64,000 bases of DNA from Zizania palustris (lineage: Eukaryota; Streptophyta; Magnoliopsida; Poales; Poaceae). Positions 10,495-22,900 of this stretch are shown piece after piece (position 1 is the stretch's first letter; every line of letters starts with the position of its first letter). Location: assembly GCA_019279435.1 (NCBI GenBank), contig JAAALK010000288.1:52457742-52521741 (forward strand). Direction: 5' to 3'. Position numbers and translations under genes: made by a program. The notes beneath the pieces were generated by a model. The model did not search any database. It was given only the letters and a program-made list of their open reading frames with translations, and was not told the origin of the DNA.

Positions 10495-13400
10495 ATGGTG
10501 AGGAGTTCTACCCCCGCCATGGCGATGGACCCGCGCTTCCTTTAGCGCCAGATAGCGGCCGTGGCGGCAGCGGCGGCGACGACGACGGTAGCGGCGTCCG
10601 GTCCGTCGAAGACACGCGGCGCGCGTGAGCTTCGTCCTGCCTCGGAGCGGTTTCGGGAGCAGACCTTGGAGCTCGGCCCGTCTGCATGCACGGACGCGTC
10701 GATCGAGCAGGCGACCAGAGCCCGCCTCGGCCCCGAGACGCCAGCGAGGAAGCCGGGCCGAGAGATGGTCCCGCAGCCGCGAGAGGGCGAAGTCGTCGTC
10801 TTTGAGGCTTTCTTCGATGCGGGACTGGGGTTCCCTGCTTCGGAGCTCCTTGCCGGGGTGCTGGATGCCTTCCACCTGGAGCTCCCACAGCTGTCCCCTA
10901 ATGCCGTGGCCCGCCTCGCCATCTTCGAGTGGGCCATGCGCGCCGAAGGCTGCGAAGGGAGGGCGGAGGTCTTCGTGCAGATGCACGAAGCTCTCTGCCA
11001 ACCGAAGAAGAAGGGAGGCCAGATACTGGCTTATGGGAGCATCAACTTCCAACTCCGGAGGAGGTACGCGGACTCCTTCCCGACGAAGGCCATCAACGAA
11101 AGATGGTACTCCAAGTGGGTGAACCGGTGGTTCTACGTCCACTTGGGGCTCAGCTCTGGCCTTGCCGGGGTCCCGCGCCACATTTGGTTCCGAAGGGAGG
11201 CGCACGTCGAGGCCAACGCTGGCTCGATTTCTTCGAGGATCCAACTCCTTCAGATCGTCGCCCGCCGCATGAGCATGCGGGACCTGGCGGAGGAGTTCGT
11301 GGCCCTTGAGATCCCTCCGCTGAAGGAGGAATGGCCGGCATCACTCCGAAGCAGCTAGGACGAGTCGATGTCGGCGGAGCTCCCTCAACAGCTCGGTAAG
11401 CTTTTGCACCTCCTAACTTCGTTTCCTTCTTTCATGCTCGAAGGGGACTCCGATCCTGATCTCCGAACGCAGGATCGCTCATTGCCCGGACCCCCGAGGA
11501 GGTGGCCCGCATGACGGAGTGGATCCTCGGAGCCCCTACCCTGGCCGACGTGCCGGGCGCCTGGAGCTGGTGGGCTCTTGGGAGCTCTTCAACAGAGTGT
11601 GGGGGGCGCTCAAGCTCTCGCCCCCACCTCTTCCGGAGGATGAGGTCCTCCGGGCCGTCTCGAAGAGGAAAGTGAGCGAGCACGACGGTGGCCTCCCCCC
11701 CCGGCGCCCCTCCAAGAAGAAGAAGGTAGCGAAGGGCCCGAAGCAGCTTTCTCCGGGGCACTCCTCCGCTTCACACTCCGAGTGGGGGGGTCTAGTGACG
11801 GGGCCCAGTCGGAGTCGGGGGATCCTCCGGCAGTTCCGGATCCGGCCCCGTCGGTCCGACCGAACGCTGGGAGGACTAGAGACGCTCCTCCTCGCCCGGA
11901 CCCCGCGGAGCCCATGGCGGGGACCGGGCAGGGGGTGCCCACCACCGAAGCGACACCGCCCCCGGAGACTGCTCCCCCGCGCGGACCAGCTTCGGAGAGA
12001 GTCTCCGCCAGCTCCCGAGGGAGCAGGGAGACGGACAGCTTGGACCGCGAGGGGCTGGCCGACCCGCTTGGCGCCGTTGAGGGGAGCGCCGACATGGAGG
12101 CCGAGCTCGCCGCGGCGGCGGCGTGCTCTTCGGTAAACTCGATCGACAACCTTTTTTATCGTCCGAGCCCATCGGGGCCCACCCAGCTTTTGGGGGACCC
12201 CACCGAGGCCGCGAATGAAGGTATAACAACTTGCTTAATCCTTCCTCTGAACGCCGGGACCTTCTCGATTTCAGCCTTCAGCTTGCTCGCGTAGGCACAT
12301 CAGCTCGTGCCATCGATCCATCCAACCCGCTTCCTGACGACATCACGGATGCGAGGTCCGGAGCCCCTAGTCAACACGATGAGGACTTCGGAGCAATGGG
12401 GCGAGACGGAGCACGAAGCCTCCGAAGGGGCATCCCCGGAGGCCGTCGAAGTTGCAGGGACTCGACCCCGGCCCCCTTCCGACTTTCGGGGCGCGCTCGC
12501 TACTGTGCCTCTCCTATGCCCCTTCTTGGCGGCCAGCAAGGACTTCGCGTCCAAGGTGGCCCCAGTCCATGACTGCTACCTACGGCTGCGCGAGGCCCTA
12601 GTGGTAGATGAGCTAGGGTAATTAGACGGGCTAGACCTTGGTAGGGCCATTGAGACTGCGGCGGGCCAGGTACTCCCTTGGAGCGTCCTTCAATGAGCCC
12701 CTAGCTCTTATTCTGACTAACTTTCTTGCGCGCAGGTGATCGCGTTGGCGTAGGGTTCGCTAATTGCCCTGCTCTCCGAGCACCAGCACCGCGAGGCGGA
12801 TGCCGCGGGGCTTGCGGCCCGAGTGGATGCCGTGGAGAGACTGGCTCGTGAGCAGACGGCGGAGGTCGAAGCTCTTCGGCTCTAGGCAGCGAGAGTCAAA
12901 GCGCTCGAGGCCCAAGTGGTGGAGGTGGACTCCCTCAAGGCCCGCGTCGCGGAGCTGGAGGGGCTCAGGGCTCGAGCCGCGCGAGCCGACGAGCTGGAGG
13001 TGGAAGTCAACGCCCTTCGGGTCCGAGCTGCCGAGGCGGAAGGGCTTCAGTCCGGGCTGCGGAAGCGGAGCGGCTCGAAGAGGAGGTTTCTGCGCTCCGG
13101 ACTCAAGTCTCAGAGGTGGACAATCTCTGGGAGGCGGTAGCTAACGCCGAAGCTCTCGGGGCCTGAGTGGCCCAGCTGGAGCGGCTCGAAGTGGACCTAG
13201 CCGCCCGGAATGAGGAGGCGACCGAGGCGCTTGCCGAAGCGGGGAAGATGGCGGCCGACACCGCGGCGTCCCTCCGGAAGGTGCTGGCGCGCTACGGCGC
13301 CGGATGTGGCACGTTTGACATCGCCCGAGAGTCCCTGGTTCGCCGGGTGAAATTTATCCAATCCGCCGTCCCACAAATACATGCCACCATAGCACAGTAC

Positions 13401-14243
13401 GACGAAGTGTCTGCTCGGGTGGCTGCTTACGGGATTCTTCGACATCTCGAAGCGTCTGGTCTTCCTCTTCCTTCGCCTTCGAGCTCACCTCTGGTCACTT
13501 TCGTGGGGGATCACCTCCGGACGCCGAGCCTAGCGCTGAACCGATCTTGGAGGGCACTCAAGGCGGTCTGGCAAACTGAGGGCCCTGAAGCGATCAAGGC
13601 TTGGCTGGAGGAGGCGCTTCGCGCCCGCGGCCCTCCAGCTCCCTCGAAACCTTCGGCCTCGGCCCGCCAGCCGGACTCGAAGGTGTAGTTCCTTCGAGAC
13701 TTCCTCTCTGCGTAATCTGTAATAGCTCTAGAAACTTAGCCACATATTAATAAAGAGTACCTTTTGGGGTTGGTTCAGGGTGTCCGCGATTGCGACTGTG
13801 ATGTCGAAGTGCTTGAACTTGATGACACCCTTCGACATCGATGGGCTATCTTCGAGGCTCTGAGAGCGGACCGGCCTGCGCGCTTCGTCCTTCCTCATAG
13901 TAGCGATGGGCACGCGGACCCCGACGTCCTCCGAGGGGTTCTGAACCTTGTCAAGGAAGAAGAGGCAGGGCCCCGCTCTTCATCTTCGTCTCCCGAACCG
14001 GTGGACTGGTCTGATACGGAAGCTGGCCTAGATGACGCGCCCTCCGGGGGAGACGGTCTGCGCAGCGGGGCCCAACTTCAAGAAGACCAGAGGACCTTTC
14101 TTGCTTAGAAGAAGAAGGAGGAGCAGAGGAAGAGGAAGGAGAGGTCCGCGCAAACCGCGTCCGGGCCTCCGGCCAGGGCGCGCTCTGGCCTAGTTGGTCC
14201 ATCTGACCGGGGGGGGCCTTCGGTTCCTGCTTGGCTTAGATGA
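10495..14243 (+). pseudogene. Antisense PF04195-like gene of J, five exons, decayed
   Basis: This frame lies antisense to its element. The conserved N-terminal domain (VVVFEAFF.AGLGFP, QLSPNAVARLAIFEWAMRAEGCEGRAEVF, MSMRDLAEEF) spans about 10790-11310. The C-terminal coiled coil covers about 12770-13320, and the last exon begins at 13779 (DVEVLELDD). Likely introns are 11396-11472, 12221-12274 (an alternative end is 12294), 12670-12735 and 13683-13778, all GT...AG and matching B. Damage includes TAG at 10543-10545, 11356-11358 and 14106-14108, a frameshift near 11550, and another near 13060. The function is unknown. The domains resemble plant proteins annotated 'putative gypsy type transposon'. 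Exon borders are inferred by comparison with B. Confidence 0.7.
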
Positions 14244-14439
14244 AAACTTCTCTTAATCCTTCTCTACTGCTTTTGATTCGGGATAAACATTGTACGCTCC
14301 CTTTTATTTCTTCCTTTTCTAATATATGTGGTTGAAGCCTTTCTCCTTGCTCTCTCCCTTCCCCCCTCCGTAGCGGGTAGGCGACTCGCCGGCTGGGCGC
14401 TAACCAGCTAGGAGGAAGGCGCGGTGAATGTATTTCGCC

Positions 14440-15090
14440 TCGAGGCTGCGCCGAGTCAAGGATCGGAATCCGATTGCGAGGGTGCGTCGAGCTGGAGCTC
14501 GGAACCCGACTGCGAGGGTGCATCAAGCCAGAGCTCAGAACCCGATTGCAAGGGTGCGTCGAGCCGGAGCGCGGAACCCGAATGTGATGGTGCGTCGAGC
14601 CGGAGCTCGGAAGCCGAGTGTGAGGGTGCATCGAGCCGGAGCTCGGAACCCGATTGCGAGGGTGCGTTGAGCCGGAGCTCGGAACCCGAGTGTGAGGGTC
14701 CGTCGAGCCGGAGCTCGGAACCCAATTGCGAGGGTGCGTCGAGCCAGAGCTCAGAACCCGAGTGTGAGGGTGCGTCGAGCCGGAGCTCGGAACCCGATTG
14801 TGAGGGTGCGTCGAGCCAGAGCGTGGAACCCGATTGCGAGGGTGCGTCGAGCCGGAGCACAGAACCTGAGTGTGAGGGTGCGTCGAGCCGAAGCGCGGAA
14901 CCCGATTGCGAGGGTGCGTCGAGCCGGAGCTCGGAACCCGAGTGTGAGGGTGCATCGAGCCGGAGCGCGGAACCTGATTGCGAGGGTGCGTCGAGCCAGA
15001 GCTGGGAACCCGAGTGTGGGGGTGCGTCGAGCCGGAGCTCGGAACCCGATATGTGAGGGCGCGTCGAGCCGGAGCTTGGAACCCGATATG
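14440..15090. repeat. 36-bp tandem repeat block of J
   Basis: About 18 copies of a 36-bp unit (GAGGGTGCGTCGAGCCGGAG followed by CTCGGAACCCGATTGC) with variants GAGTGT/GATTGC and AGCTCG/AGCGCG. Because 36 is a multiple of three, several frames stay open through the block and yield Ser/Glu/Pro-rich translations. I treat these as by-products. The block lies between the 3' end of pol (minus) and the 3' end of the antisense gene (plus). H has the same unit at the same place. Confidence 0.9.
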
Positions 15091-15131
15091 TTTTGGTGGA
15101 GCAAAACTCTTAGCGGAATACACTTATGAGA

Positions 15132-15453
15132 TTACGGAAAGTAACGCTTTAGGTGCTCCGCGTGCCAAGTATGCTTAAGCTCCTCGCCTTCCAAGGTAGC
15201 GAGCCGGTAGGAGCCCGGGCGGCCGGACCTTGTTACAATGTATGGTCCTTCCCACTTGTTGCCCAGTTTGGTCGGAGCGGCCACTGCGCGAAGGACTAGT
15301 TGCCCCGGCTGGAACTCATTGCGCTTGACTTTGGGATCGTACCATGCCTTCGTCACCTTCTGATATTGGTAGAGGTTGGCAACGGCTCGGAGTCGCGTCT
15401 CTTCGGCCAGGTCGATGGAGACGGCGCGTTCTTGATCTGCTTCGGGTGCTATG
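15132..15453 (-). pseudogene. pol: Integrase C-terminal end of J
   Basis: This is the last ~107 codons of a Tat polyprotein. The helix ERAVSIDLAEETRLRAVANL is followed by the DPKVKRNEFQPGQLVLR segment and the small barrel GNKWEGPYIVTRSGRPGSYRLATLEG, ending KRYFP-stop at 15132. It matches H 62799-63110 closely. The frame is cut at 15453/15454 by the LTR end of K. Everything upstream (catalytic integrase core, RNase H, RT, protease, gag) is absent from this side of K. Confidence 0.85.
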
Positions 15454-16367
15454 TGTTGGAACAATTGCGTTAGTTCCAGCAGGTTTTTCTGTGGTGGAGT
15501 TTGATGTGGAGGATGAACCTCGAAGGGTTCTAACAGAGGGATAAAAAGGTTTATACTGGTTCGGGCCTCTCCTAAGAGATAATAGCCCTACGTCCAGTTG
15601 TGGTGGATTTGGCATGGTATGCCCTAGTATGGAGCAATAATTCCAGGGTCTCTCGGCCCCCTCGGGAATATATCCTGTTACAAGGGCTTGGCCCTGCTTT
15701 TATAGACACGCAGGCCTTAAGGAAAAGACCAAAATACCCTCTACAAGCCCCTAGGCTCATAGGGGTAGACAGGGAAAGAGAGCTAGCTACTGTACGAAAG
15801 TACCAGACAACTTTACAGCTTTACAGACGTGTCAGGCTATGCCAGGCTTTGACCAGCTAAACGACACACCAAAGGCGGAGGCTGGGGGGAAGGCTTCGAG
15901 GTGCACCCCGGAGGGGGGCCTCGAAGCATGCTCCGAACAAGGCTCCGGACTAAGCTTCGGACAAGGCTCCGGACAAGGCTCCGGACAAGGCTCCGGACAC
16001 GGCTCCGAACTGGGGTCTCAGAGCCTTGACCTCGAACTGGCCTCCGCTCCGAACCGGAGGGCCTCCGAACTGGGCTCCCGGAGGGCGGCCTCCGGACTGG
16101 GCTCCCGGAGGGCGGCCTCCGAACTTGGGCTCCGGAGGGCGGCCCCCGGAGGGCGGCCTCCGGACTGAGCTCCCGGAGGGCGGCCTCCGGACCGGGCTCC
16201 GGAGGCCGGCCTCCGGAGGGTCCGGAGACTAGCTCCGTCACGAACTTGAGGTTTGGGAACAGCTTCTTGTAGTGGAAACGAGCCTCGACAGCACTGGGCT
16301 CCGGGCCGAAGGCTGCCTGAGGCTGACGTCATTTGGCCCCTGTACAGGGAAATATATTCCCCCAACA
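15454..16367 (-). repeat. K 3' LTR, 914 bp
   Basis: On the minus strand it starts TGTTGGGGGAATATATTTCC and ends ...TTGTTCCAACA. The right side abuts the polypurine tract. A minus-strand TATAAAAG lies at 15697-15704. Only one copy is present, so the left boundary is inferred from the TG...CA ends and from the interruption of J's integrase. Confidence 0.75.
15935..16215. repeat. Short direct repeats inside the K LTR
   Basis: Repeats of a 12-base unit (GGCTCCGGACAA, about 4-5 copies) are followed by imperfect copies of GGGCTCCCGGAGGGCGGCCT plus a short tail, around 27 bp. On the minus strand they lie upstream of the LTR TATA box, in the presumed promoter region. Confidence 0.7.
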
Positions 16368-16379
16368 GTAGCCCCTCGT
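16368..16379 (-). other. K polypurine tract
   Basis: The minus strand reads ACGAGGGGCTAC directly before the LTR start TGTTGGGGG. The same GAGGGGCTAC occurs before the 3' LTRs of A, B and G. Confidence 0.7.
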
Positions 16380-16660
16380 GTGTAGGCCTTCGGGACGAAG
16401 GGGTGCACGCGCCCTTAGGACAAATGACCTGAAAAACACAACTTCAGAGAAAACATGCCTTCAGAGCTTGTACCGAAGGTGACCTCGATACCCGGGGGTA
16501 ATAAATGCCTGCGTTAGTTGTCAGAACGACCTCGGGGAGCTCGAACGACTCCGCAACGGTCAGAAAAATTACCGTTACCTTGCTCTGGGCCGCTTCGCCT
16601 TCACTGGAGGCCCACCTGGCGGTGGGTTCGGCCCACGACGGTTGGAATTCTTACCGCGCC

Positions 16661-16668
16661 TATAAATA
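16661..16668 (+). promoter_or_regulatory. TATA box of K antisense gene
   Basis: TATAAATA, 149 bases before the start codon at 16810. B has the same octamer at almost the same distance. Confidence 0.6.
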
Positions 16669-16809
16669 GGGGTTTATCGCGTGCAGCTTCGGCACGCTCT
16701 CATTTGCTTCCTTCTCGTTGCCTTGCACCCTTCGCTCTCTTCTTCTTCTTAGCTTCGCTAGCTTGAGCCCTTCACTGACTTTAGCCCCTCACGGCGAAGT
16801 CCCACCAAC

Positions 16810-19343
16810 ATGCCGAAGAAGGCAGTGGCGAAGCCTTTGGCCTTGGGCTCGAGCTCGGGCTCCGCCCAGGTGCAGGAAGCGGCGGCTGCGGCAACGAAGA
16901 CTGCGCCTAGGCGGCTGGGGCTGAGGGACCTTCGGACACCTTCTGACAAATTTGAGAAGACCTTGGAGATGAGGGCCTCGATCTCTACGGAGGAGTCGGT
17001 CCGGAGGGCCTGCGAAGGGAAGATTGCGGCGAAGATCCAGCTTCGGGTCCCGGAGAAGTCGGAGGCCGAGCCGAGGCCTCGTGCTGACGAGGTGGTGGTG
17101 TTCGAGGCCTTCTTCGAAGCCGGCCTCGGGCTGCCTGCTGTGGGGATGCTGAGCGAAGTCCTCAAGGCTTACAACCTTGAGCTCCCTCAGCTTTCGCCCA
17201 ACGCAGTGGCGAGGTTATCCATCTTCGAGTGGGCCATGAGGGCCGAGGTCTGCGAGGGCCGCGCGGATGTCTTCGTCGCCCTCCACGACGCCAACTGCCA
17301 GCCGAAGCCGAGGGAGGGGATGGACCGCATCAAGAGGGCGCTGGCCTTCGGCAGCGCCAACTTCCAGCTCCGGAAGGAGTTCCAAGACGCCTTCCCGGCG
17401 AGGGCCGTAAACAACAAGTGGTACTCGAAGTGGGATCAGGAGTGGTTCTATGCCTCCGTCGGCGCGAACTCCCCCCTTCGGAGTACCAACGCCTTTATCT
17501 CGTACCGACGCGAGGGGTGGTGAAGACCAGCGAAGATACCCTTAACTCGAGGATCTTGCTGCTCCGGAGGGTGGCGGCGAAGATGAGCATGAGGGACCTC
17601 GCGGAAGAGTTCATCACGCTCCGGCTCAGCCCCTCGCGCGCTCTTGTCCGGAGGGCCTCTTTCAGACTTCGGGCCAAGGGCGACTCAGTGAGTTAGCCCT
17701 CGAACGCTTCTGTAAGGCTTCGCAGTCTCTTTACCTTTTATGCTTCATAGATTTTCACTTCTGACTTAAAACCTCTCGTGAAGCCCACCTTGAAATGAGG
17801 GCTCCGGAGGAGGCCATCGCGGCGGCGGAGCGGGTCGTTGGGCCCCCGACCCCTGAGGAGCAGGCCCAGCGCCTCGCGCTGGTGGGGTCCTAGGAGCGCT
17901 GGAACAGGGTGTGGACCGCGCTCGACCTCGAGGGGCCCCCTGCTCTACTAGACTTCGCCCACCTCACTACCTCGTCGGCCGGAGCCAAGAGGAAGAGAGG
18001 GGATGAGGACGAGCCGGGAACTTCGGGGCCTCAGACGGGGGTCCTCACGGCCGAAGCTGCCAACTCGGGCGAGGTCGCGGCGAAGCCCGCAACTACTCCG
18101 ACCCCCAAGAAGGCAGCGAAGCCCCTGGCGGCGAAGCCCTCGGTGGCGGAGGCCGACGCGACTACTCCCGCCGCCAAGAAGGCCGCAGATGCTTCGGCGG
18201 CAGCAACTTCGGGCGCGAAGGCTGATGCGCCGGCTTCGCAGCGAAGGGATTGGAGGGCACACATAGCCCGACCTTCCTTCGAAGTCATTTCCGACGAAGG
18301 TAAACACTTTAACCACGCTTCTCTTCGATATGCAGATCTTGACTTGGCTTTTCTGCAGAGGATGAAGCCGATGCGAGGCCCGCTGTGGCGAAGCCGGCGG
18401 GCGAGGCCGGACCGAAGCCCACCGAGGCGAAGCCCGCGGAAACTTCGGGCAGCAGCGGCAGCAGCAGCGGCAGTGGCAGCAATTCGGACTCTGAGAGCTC
18501 TTCGTCCGAAGACGAAGGCAACGAAGGTCGCGGTGGGGGGGACCTCCAGAGCGACGAGGATGTCTACGTGGTGGGCTTGAGCCCCACCAAGCCGAAGCCC
18601 GCGCAGGCGACCGTGGCAATCGTTCACCCCTTCAAGCCGAAGGGAGGCGTGACGGAGGCGGCAATCGGCGGCTTTCGCGAGGCTTGCGCCGTTGCGGAGG
18701 CAGGGGACTTGGTGGCACAACTTAGCCACTCGAGCCCCACCGATCTCTTCCTTAGCACGAACGAAGTCCTCATGCGGGTGAGCGGAGCCCCTTGCAATCT
18801 TCGAACCACGCTTTTGTCTTGGGTTGATACTTATGAATTCTTGAATTCCTGCAGGCCTTCGTACTGAACGCAGCAGCTTCGACTTCTGCGGACAGGCGGA
18901 TGGAGCGCCTCGCACAGGAGAAGGAGGCCCTTCGCCGTGAAGTCTCGGTGGAAGCCGAGAAACGAAGGCGGGCCGAGGCTTCGGCTGGCGCGGCAGAGGC
19001 GGCGAGGGCTGAAGCTGATAAGGCTAAAGAGGCTTTGGCTTCGGAGATGGGCCGGCTCCGCGCGGAGCTCGAGGCTTCGAAGGACGCCGAGGCCTGGCAG
19101 GCGAAGGAGAATGCGGAGCTCCGCCAACGGGCTTAGGATCTTGAAGGCTTCATCGTGGGCAGTCTTGGCGAAGCCACCCAGAGCCTGACCGAGGTCCTTG
19201 AGTTAATAGGGACCGAGTGTCGGGCTCCGGAATTTGGCGACCAGGACCAGATTGGGGACCGCGCCGACTTCTTGAAGATTGTGGCTTCGACGGCGGAGGA
19301 AGCGCTAATGGGCTTCGCTCTGATGGCCGGTCGAGTTGCGGGC
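16810..19343 (+). pseudogene. Antisense PF04195-like gene of K, truncated
   Basis: The start is ATG 16810 (MPKKAVAKPLALGSSSG). The conserved domain (VVVFEAFFEAGLGLP, QLSPNAVARLSIFEWAMRAE, MSMRDLAEEF) lies at about 17090-17640. A second conserved motif (ALVGS-ERWNRVW) lies near 17880. Ala/Lys-rich and then acidic Ser-rich linkers follow, then a coiled coil rich in Glu/Arg/Ala (18855-19130). Likely introns are 17688-17783, 18300-18358 (GAAG|gtaa...cag|AGGA) and 18778-18854. Intron 2 splits the same GAA-G codon context as in B. Damage: a frameshift near 17515, TAG at 17891-17893 where B has TGG, and TAG at 19134-19136. The fourth intron and last exon were lost when A's LTR cut the gene at 19343. 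Confidence 0.72.
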
Positions 19344-19838
19344 TGTTGGGGGAAAATATCCCATCCTCGGGGTTATTGCAGTAACAGCCCAAAGGGAGAT
19401 AATGAATTCGAAGGTTTCTAGACGTCCATCTTCGAAGATGTCCTGAGTCAAGCTCGAAGTACGGAGATAGGCATTGGTTCGGAGTATATCTTCGAACTAA
19501 GGCTTTTTGAGATCTTTATTGCCAGCTAAGATGGAAGACTTATCTTTTTTCTTATTAGATTAGTCTTTTACCATTTTAGCCCTATCAAGGGTACCGAATA
19601 GTTTCCACTATGTCGGTTGTAACAGAGGGGTAAATAGGTCTTTTCCTTAATGTTTGAGCCTATAAATACCCCCCGTTTAACCCTGTAATAAGGACTTAAT
19701 ACAAGTTATTCAATACACACATTCGAACTATTCTAAGTTGTTATCCTTTCGGAGGCTTAGAACAGTTCACTTCGCAAACACTTCGTTTGTTAGATTCTAA
19801 TCTACAAAAACCTGTTAGTGTAATCTTTTACGCCAACA
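19344..19838 (+). repeat. A 5' LTR, 495 bp
   Basis: Starts TGTTGGGGGAAAATATCCC and ends TTTTACGCCAACA. TATAAATA lies at 19661-19668. It differs from the 3' copy at roughly one position in eight by eye, with most differences in the first 170 bases. Confidence 0.9.
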
Positions 19839-19839
19839 G

Positions 19840-19857
19840 TTGGCGCCGTCCGTGGGG
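19840..19857 (+). other. Primer binding site of A
   Basis: TGGCGCCGTCCGTGGGGA, one base after the LTR. The first nine bases match the complement of the plant tRNA-Asp 3' end and the rest matches partly, so I call it tRNA-Asp-like. H has the same site. Confidence 0.7.
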
Positions 19858-19900
19858 AACTTAGTCCGAGAAACTTCGTTCTCTACCAACTTCTTACATC

Positions 19901-22900
19901 ATGCCTCCTAAGCGGAGCGCACCTCGTAACCCTGTTCGGAGGTCCTCTCGGATCTCCGCAGAGGCACCATCCGACACGGTTGAGGTCGGAGGGCCTTCGA
20001 TATTCCCTCCACCTCAAACTCCGGAAGGAGTTTCCATCCCTCGAACATACGGAGCTCCTCCGACAATTCCTTCCATACTTCGACCACCTGGAGTCCCTCT
20101 TCCACCTTCAATCCCACTTCGAACTGATCCCCTTGGTTCTCAAGACCTGGAAGACCCTTCCGGAGGAGATGAAGACAATCTTGGAGATATGGCCACTCAA
20201 ATGGTCAGCCTCCAAGCTGAAGTAGCAAGATGGCGGCAAGAAGCCGTGAACAGGCTTCGCTCTCAAGCCATCCCAACTGTTCTAGAAGTGCCCGAAGATG
20301 ATGAACCTGTTTATCCCGAAGCCCCGGAGAACGCCTCCTTCGATAATGAATCTCCATTGCATCCTGAGCTGCAGAAAGTTCGCTTTGATCCGAAGTTTAA
20401 GACTTCAAAGCTCTGTAAGTATGCTGGAGATGAAGATCCTGGAGAGTTTGTCCGTTCTTATGCCCTAGCAATTGAAGCTAGCGGAGGAGTTCGAGACACC
20501 ATGGCAAAGTGCTTCCCTTTAGCTCTTCAAGGAGTGGCATTAAGGTGGTTCTAGTCTTTGAATCCAGGATCAATTAATTCATGGGGGCAGCTGAAGAAGA
20601 AGTTTGTAAGCAATTTTCAAGGCACCTTCGTGCCTCCAATGTCAACGGGAAGCCTTTTCCGGGTGAAGCAGCTCCCTGGAGAGACATTGAGGCAATATTT
20701 CAAGCGCTTCGCTCATACGAAGTCGCAGATCCGAGGGTTGTCTGCATCTTCGGTAGTTGATGCAGCTCGGGAAGGTGTCACTCATCAAGGCCTCCTGGAT
20801 AAGCTCCATCGGAAAAGCATATCCTTGGTTTCTCATCTGATGTCATACTTCGAGGAGTATGCGAGGTCGGAAGAGGGTTGGCTTCAAAGAACTGCAGCTA
20901 CTTCATCCATATTGCAAGAAGTAAAAGTAGAAGTAAAAATTTCGGCACAGCCGCAAGAACCAGTCTTCGAAGTTCAACATGATCGAAGAAGGGGGCAAAA
21001 GCACCCTCGTTCTAAAGTCTTGAACATTGCACCCCCGCAAAAGTTCACGCAGAGAGCTCCACAGCCTTTGGGGAACAAGGTCAGCGGCTGGAGGCCGCCA
21101 GGGAAAACGGCTGGCAAAGGCCAGACCCATATCTGCTGCATTCATGGTGAAAATCGAAGCCATGCAACTGATACTTGCAAGGCTATACTTACTCTAAGAG
21201 GAGAATATCTAGAAAGAACTTCGGGTCGAGGTACTACCGATCGAGTTCCAGGTGCAGCGCGCCCGGATCCGGTCCAGGCTGTGGCGCGGATAGAAAACTT
21301 CGAAGCCGCAAGACACCCTCTAGTGGCCAATGTTATGCCACCTCCGAAGCAAGAGGAAGGGCAAGAACGAGGGAAAAGAGTAGTCCTCCCCATTTCCGGG
21401 GGAGGTACCCTCGGAAGCATGTCAAAAAGACAGCGAAGAGACTACGTCAGAGAAGTGGGCCATATTGGGACTTCGTCATCTGCAGCTGCTATGCCGGAGT
21501 GGTCTCATGTACCGATATCCTTTTCTGCGGAGGATGCAGCTGGCATTAAATTCCCGCATGCAGACCCACTTGTTATTACTGCTGATATTGCGGGCACTGA
21601 AGTTCGAAGAGTATTGATTGACGGAGGCAGTTCGGCAGATATCATTTTTGTTCAAGCCTTCGATCAATTGTGCATATCCAGAAAGCATCTCCTTCCAGCG
21701 GCTCGTCCCTTGCAAGGCTTCGCAGGACCTCCGCTTGATGCACTTGGCCAAATAGGCCTGGAAGTTACCTTCGGAGAAGGGTTGTTGGCCCGAACTGAGG
21801 AAGTAATCTTCGATGTTGTAGATGCCCCGTATGCCTACAACGTCATTTTCGGAAGGGGCATGTTAAACCAGTTCGGAGCTGTGGCGCATCACAATTATTT
21901 GTGCATGAAGATGCCTACACAAGCAGGAGTCCTTACTATCTTCGGAGATCAAGCTATCGCCCGGAGAGCGGAATATGGTCATGGCCCCCCTCTTGATCCA
22001 AGACAGGTAAACAATGTGCAAGATAATCAAGAAAATCTTTCAGTCCCTTCCGAAGCTTCAACGAAATCCTTTCCGAGACCAAGTCCTGAAGGAGAGATTG
22101 CAGCGAAGGTCATTGTTAAAGATGGTAAAGAATATACATTTCAATTTGGTAAAGATTTACCTCCAGAAGTTGCAACCTCTTTGGAAAAGGTGGTAGAAGA
22201 GAATTTCGATGTCTTCGCTTGGTCTGACGAAGATATCACCGGAGTCGATCGGGATATCATTGAACATAGTTTGCTTGTAAACCCGAAGGCCCGGCCTGTT
22301 CGGCAAGGACTCCGGAAAATGTCTGCAGAAAGAGTTGTTCTAGCAAAAGACGAAGTTGAGAAATTGTTGAAGGCTGGGATTATCAGAGAAGTGGCTCACA
22401 CAGAATGGTTAGCCAACCCAGTCTTCGTCAAAAAGAAGTCTTCCGGGAAGTGGCGCATGTGCATTGATTTCACATCCTTGAATAAAGCATGCCCTCGTGA
22501 CCCCTACCCCATGCCCCGAATTGATCAATTGGTCGACTCCACCGCAGGTTCGGAGTTATTAAGCTTCCTTGACGCGTATTCTGGTTATCATAAAATATGG
22601 TTGAAGCGCGAAGATGAGATCAAGACAAGCTTTGTAACTCCTTCGGGAGTCTTTTGTTATGTAAGAATGCCCTTTGGCTTAAGAAATGCCGGGGCTACTT
22701 TTTCGAGGTTAGTTGCTAAGGCTCTAGGTCATCAATTAGGTCGCAATGTGGAGGCCTATATGGATGATATTGTAATAAAGAGTGCTTTAAAGCACCAACA
22801 TAGCCTAGACTTAGCAGAAACATTCAATAGCCTTCGGGCATGTGGGATCCGTCTTAACCCCGAAAAATGTATCTTCGGAGCTAAGGCTGGAAAGTTGTTA

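Larger units (their letters stand above)
10098..15453 (-). mobile_element. J: Tat-clade gypsy remnant with antisense gene
   Basis: Read on the minus strand: the end of integrase (15453-15132), a 36-bp tandem repeat block (about 15090-14440), and an antisense gene reading plus (10495-14243) with its promoter. The 3' LTR expected to the left is absent and the left junction to L is abrupt. Integrase is cut by the insertion of K at 15454. The 36-bp repeats and the integrase tail match H, so J and H belong to one family. Confidence 0.75.
15454..19343 (-). mobile_element. K: Tat-clade gypsy 3' part with antisense gene
   Basis: K contains a 3' LTR (15454-16367), the polypurine tract against it, and an antisense gene in plus orientation. 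It ends abruptly at 19343, where A's LTR begins. Its left flank is the integrase frame of J. Pol and the 5' LTR are not present. The LTR sequence differs from those of A/B and of G/H/I, so K is a third Tat family. Confidence 0.75.

Noticed and set aside
10399..11244. Minus-strand frame of 281 codons
   Set aside because: It is the complement of the conserved antisense-gene domain of J. High GC content leaves the opposite frame open.
14440..15090. Regular repeats resembling a CRISPR array
   Set aside because: The units are contiguous without unique spacers, and the DNA is from a plant.
14424..15129. Long open frames on both strands rich in Ser-Ser-Glu-Pro and Arg-Ala repeats
   Set aside because: They come from a 36-bp tandem repeat, which keeps several frames open by arithmetic. 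There is no start context or domain.
18031..18915. Minus-strand frame of 294 codons
   Set aside because: It is a shadow of the Ala/Lys-rich and acidic linkers of the K antisense gene. It has no domain and crosses introns.
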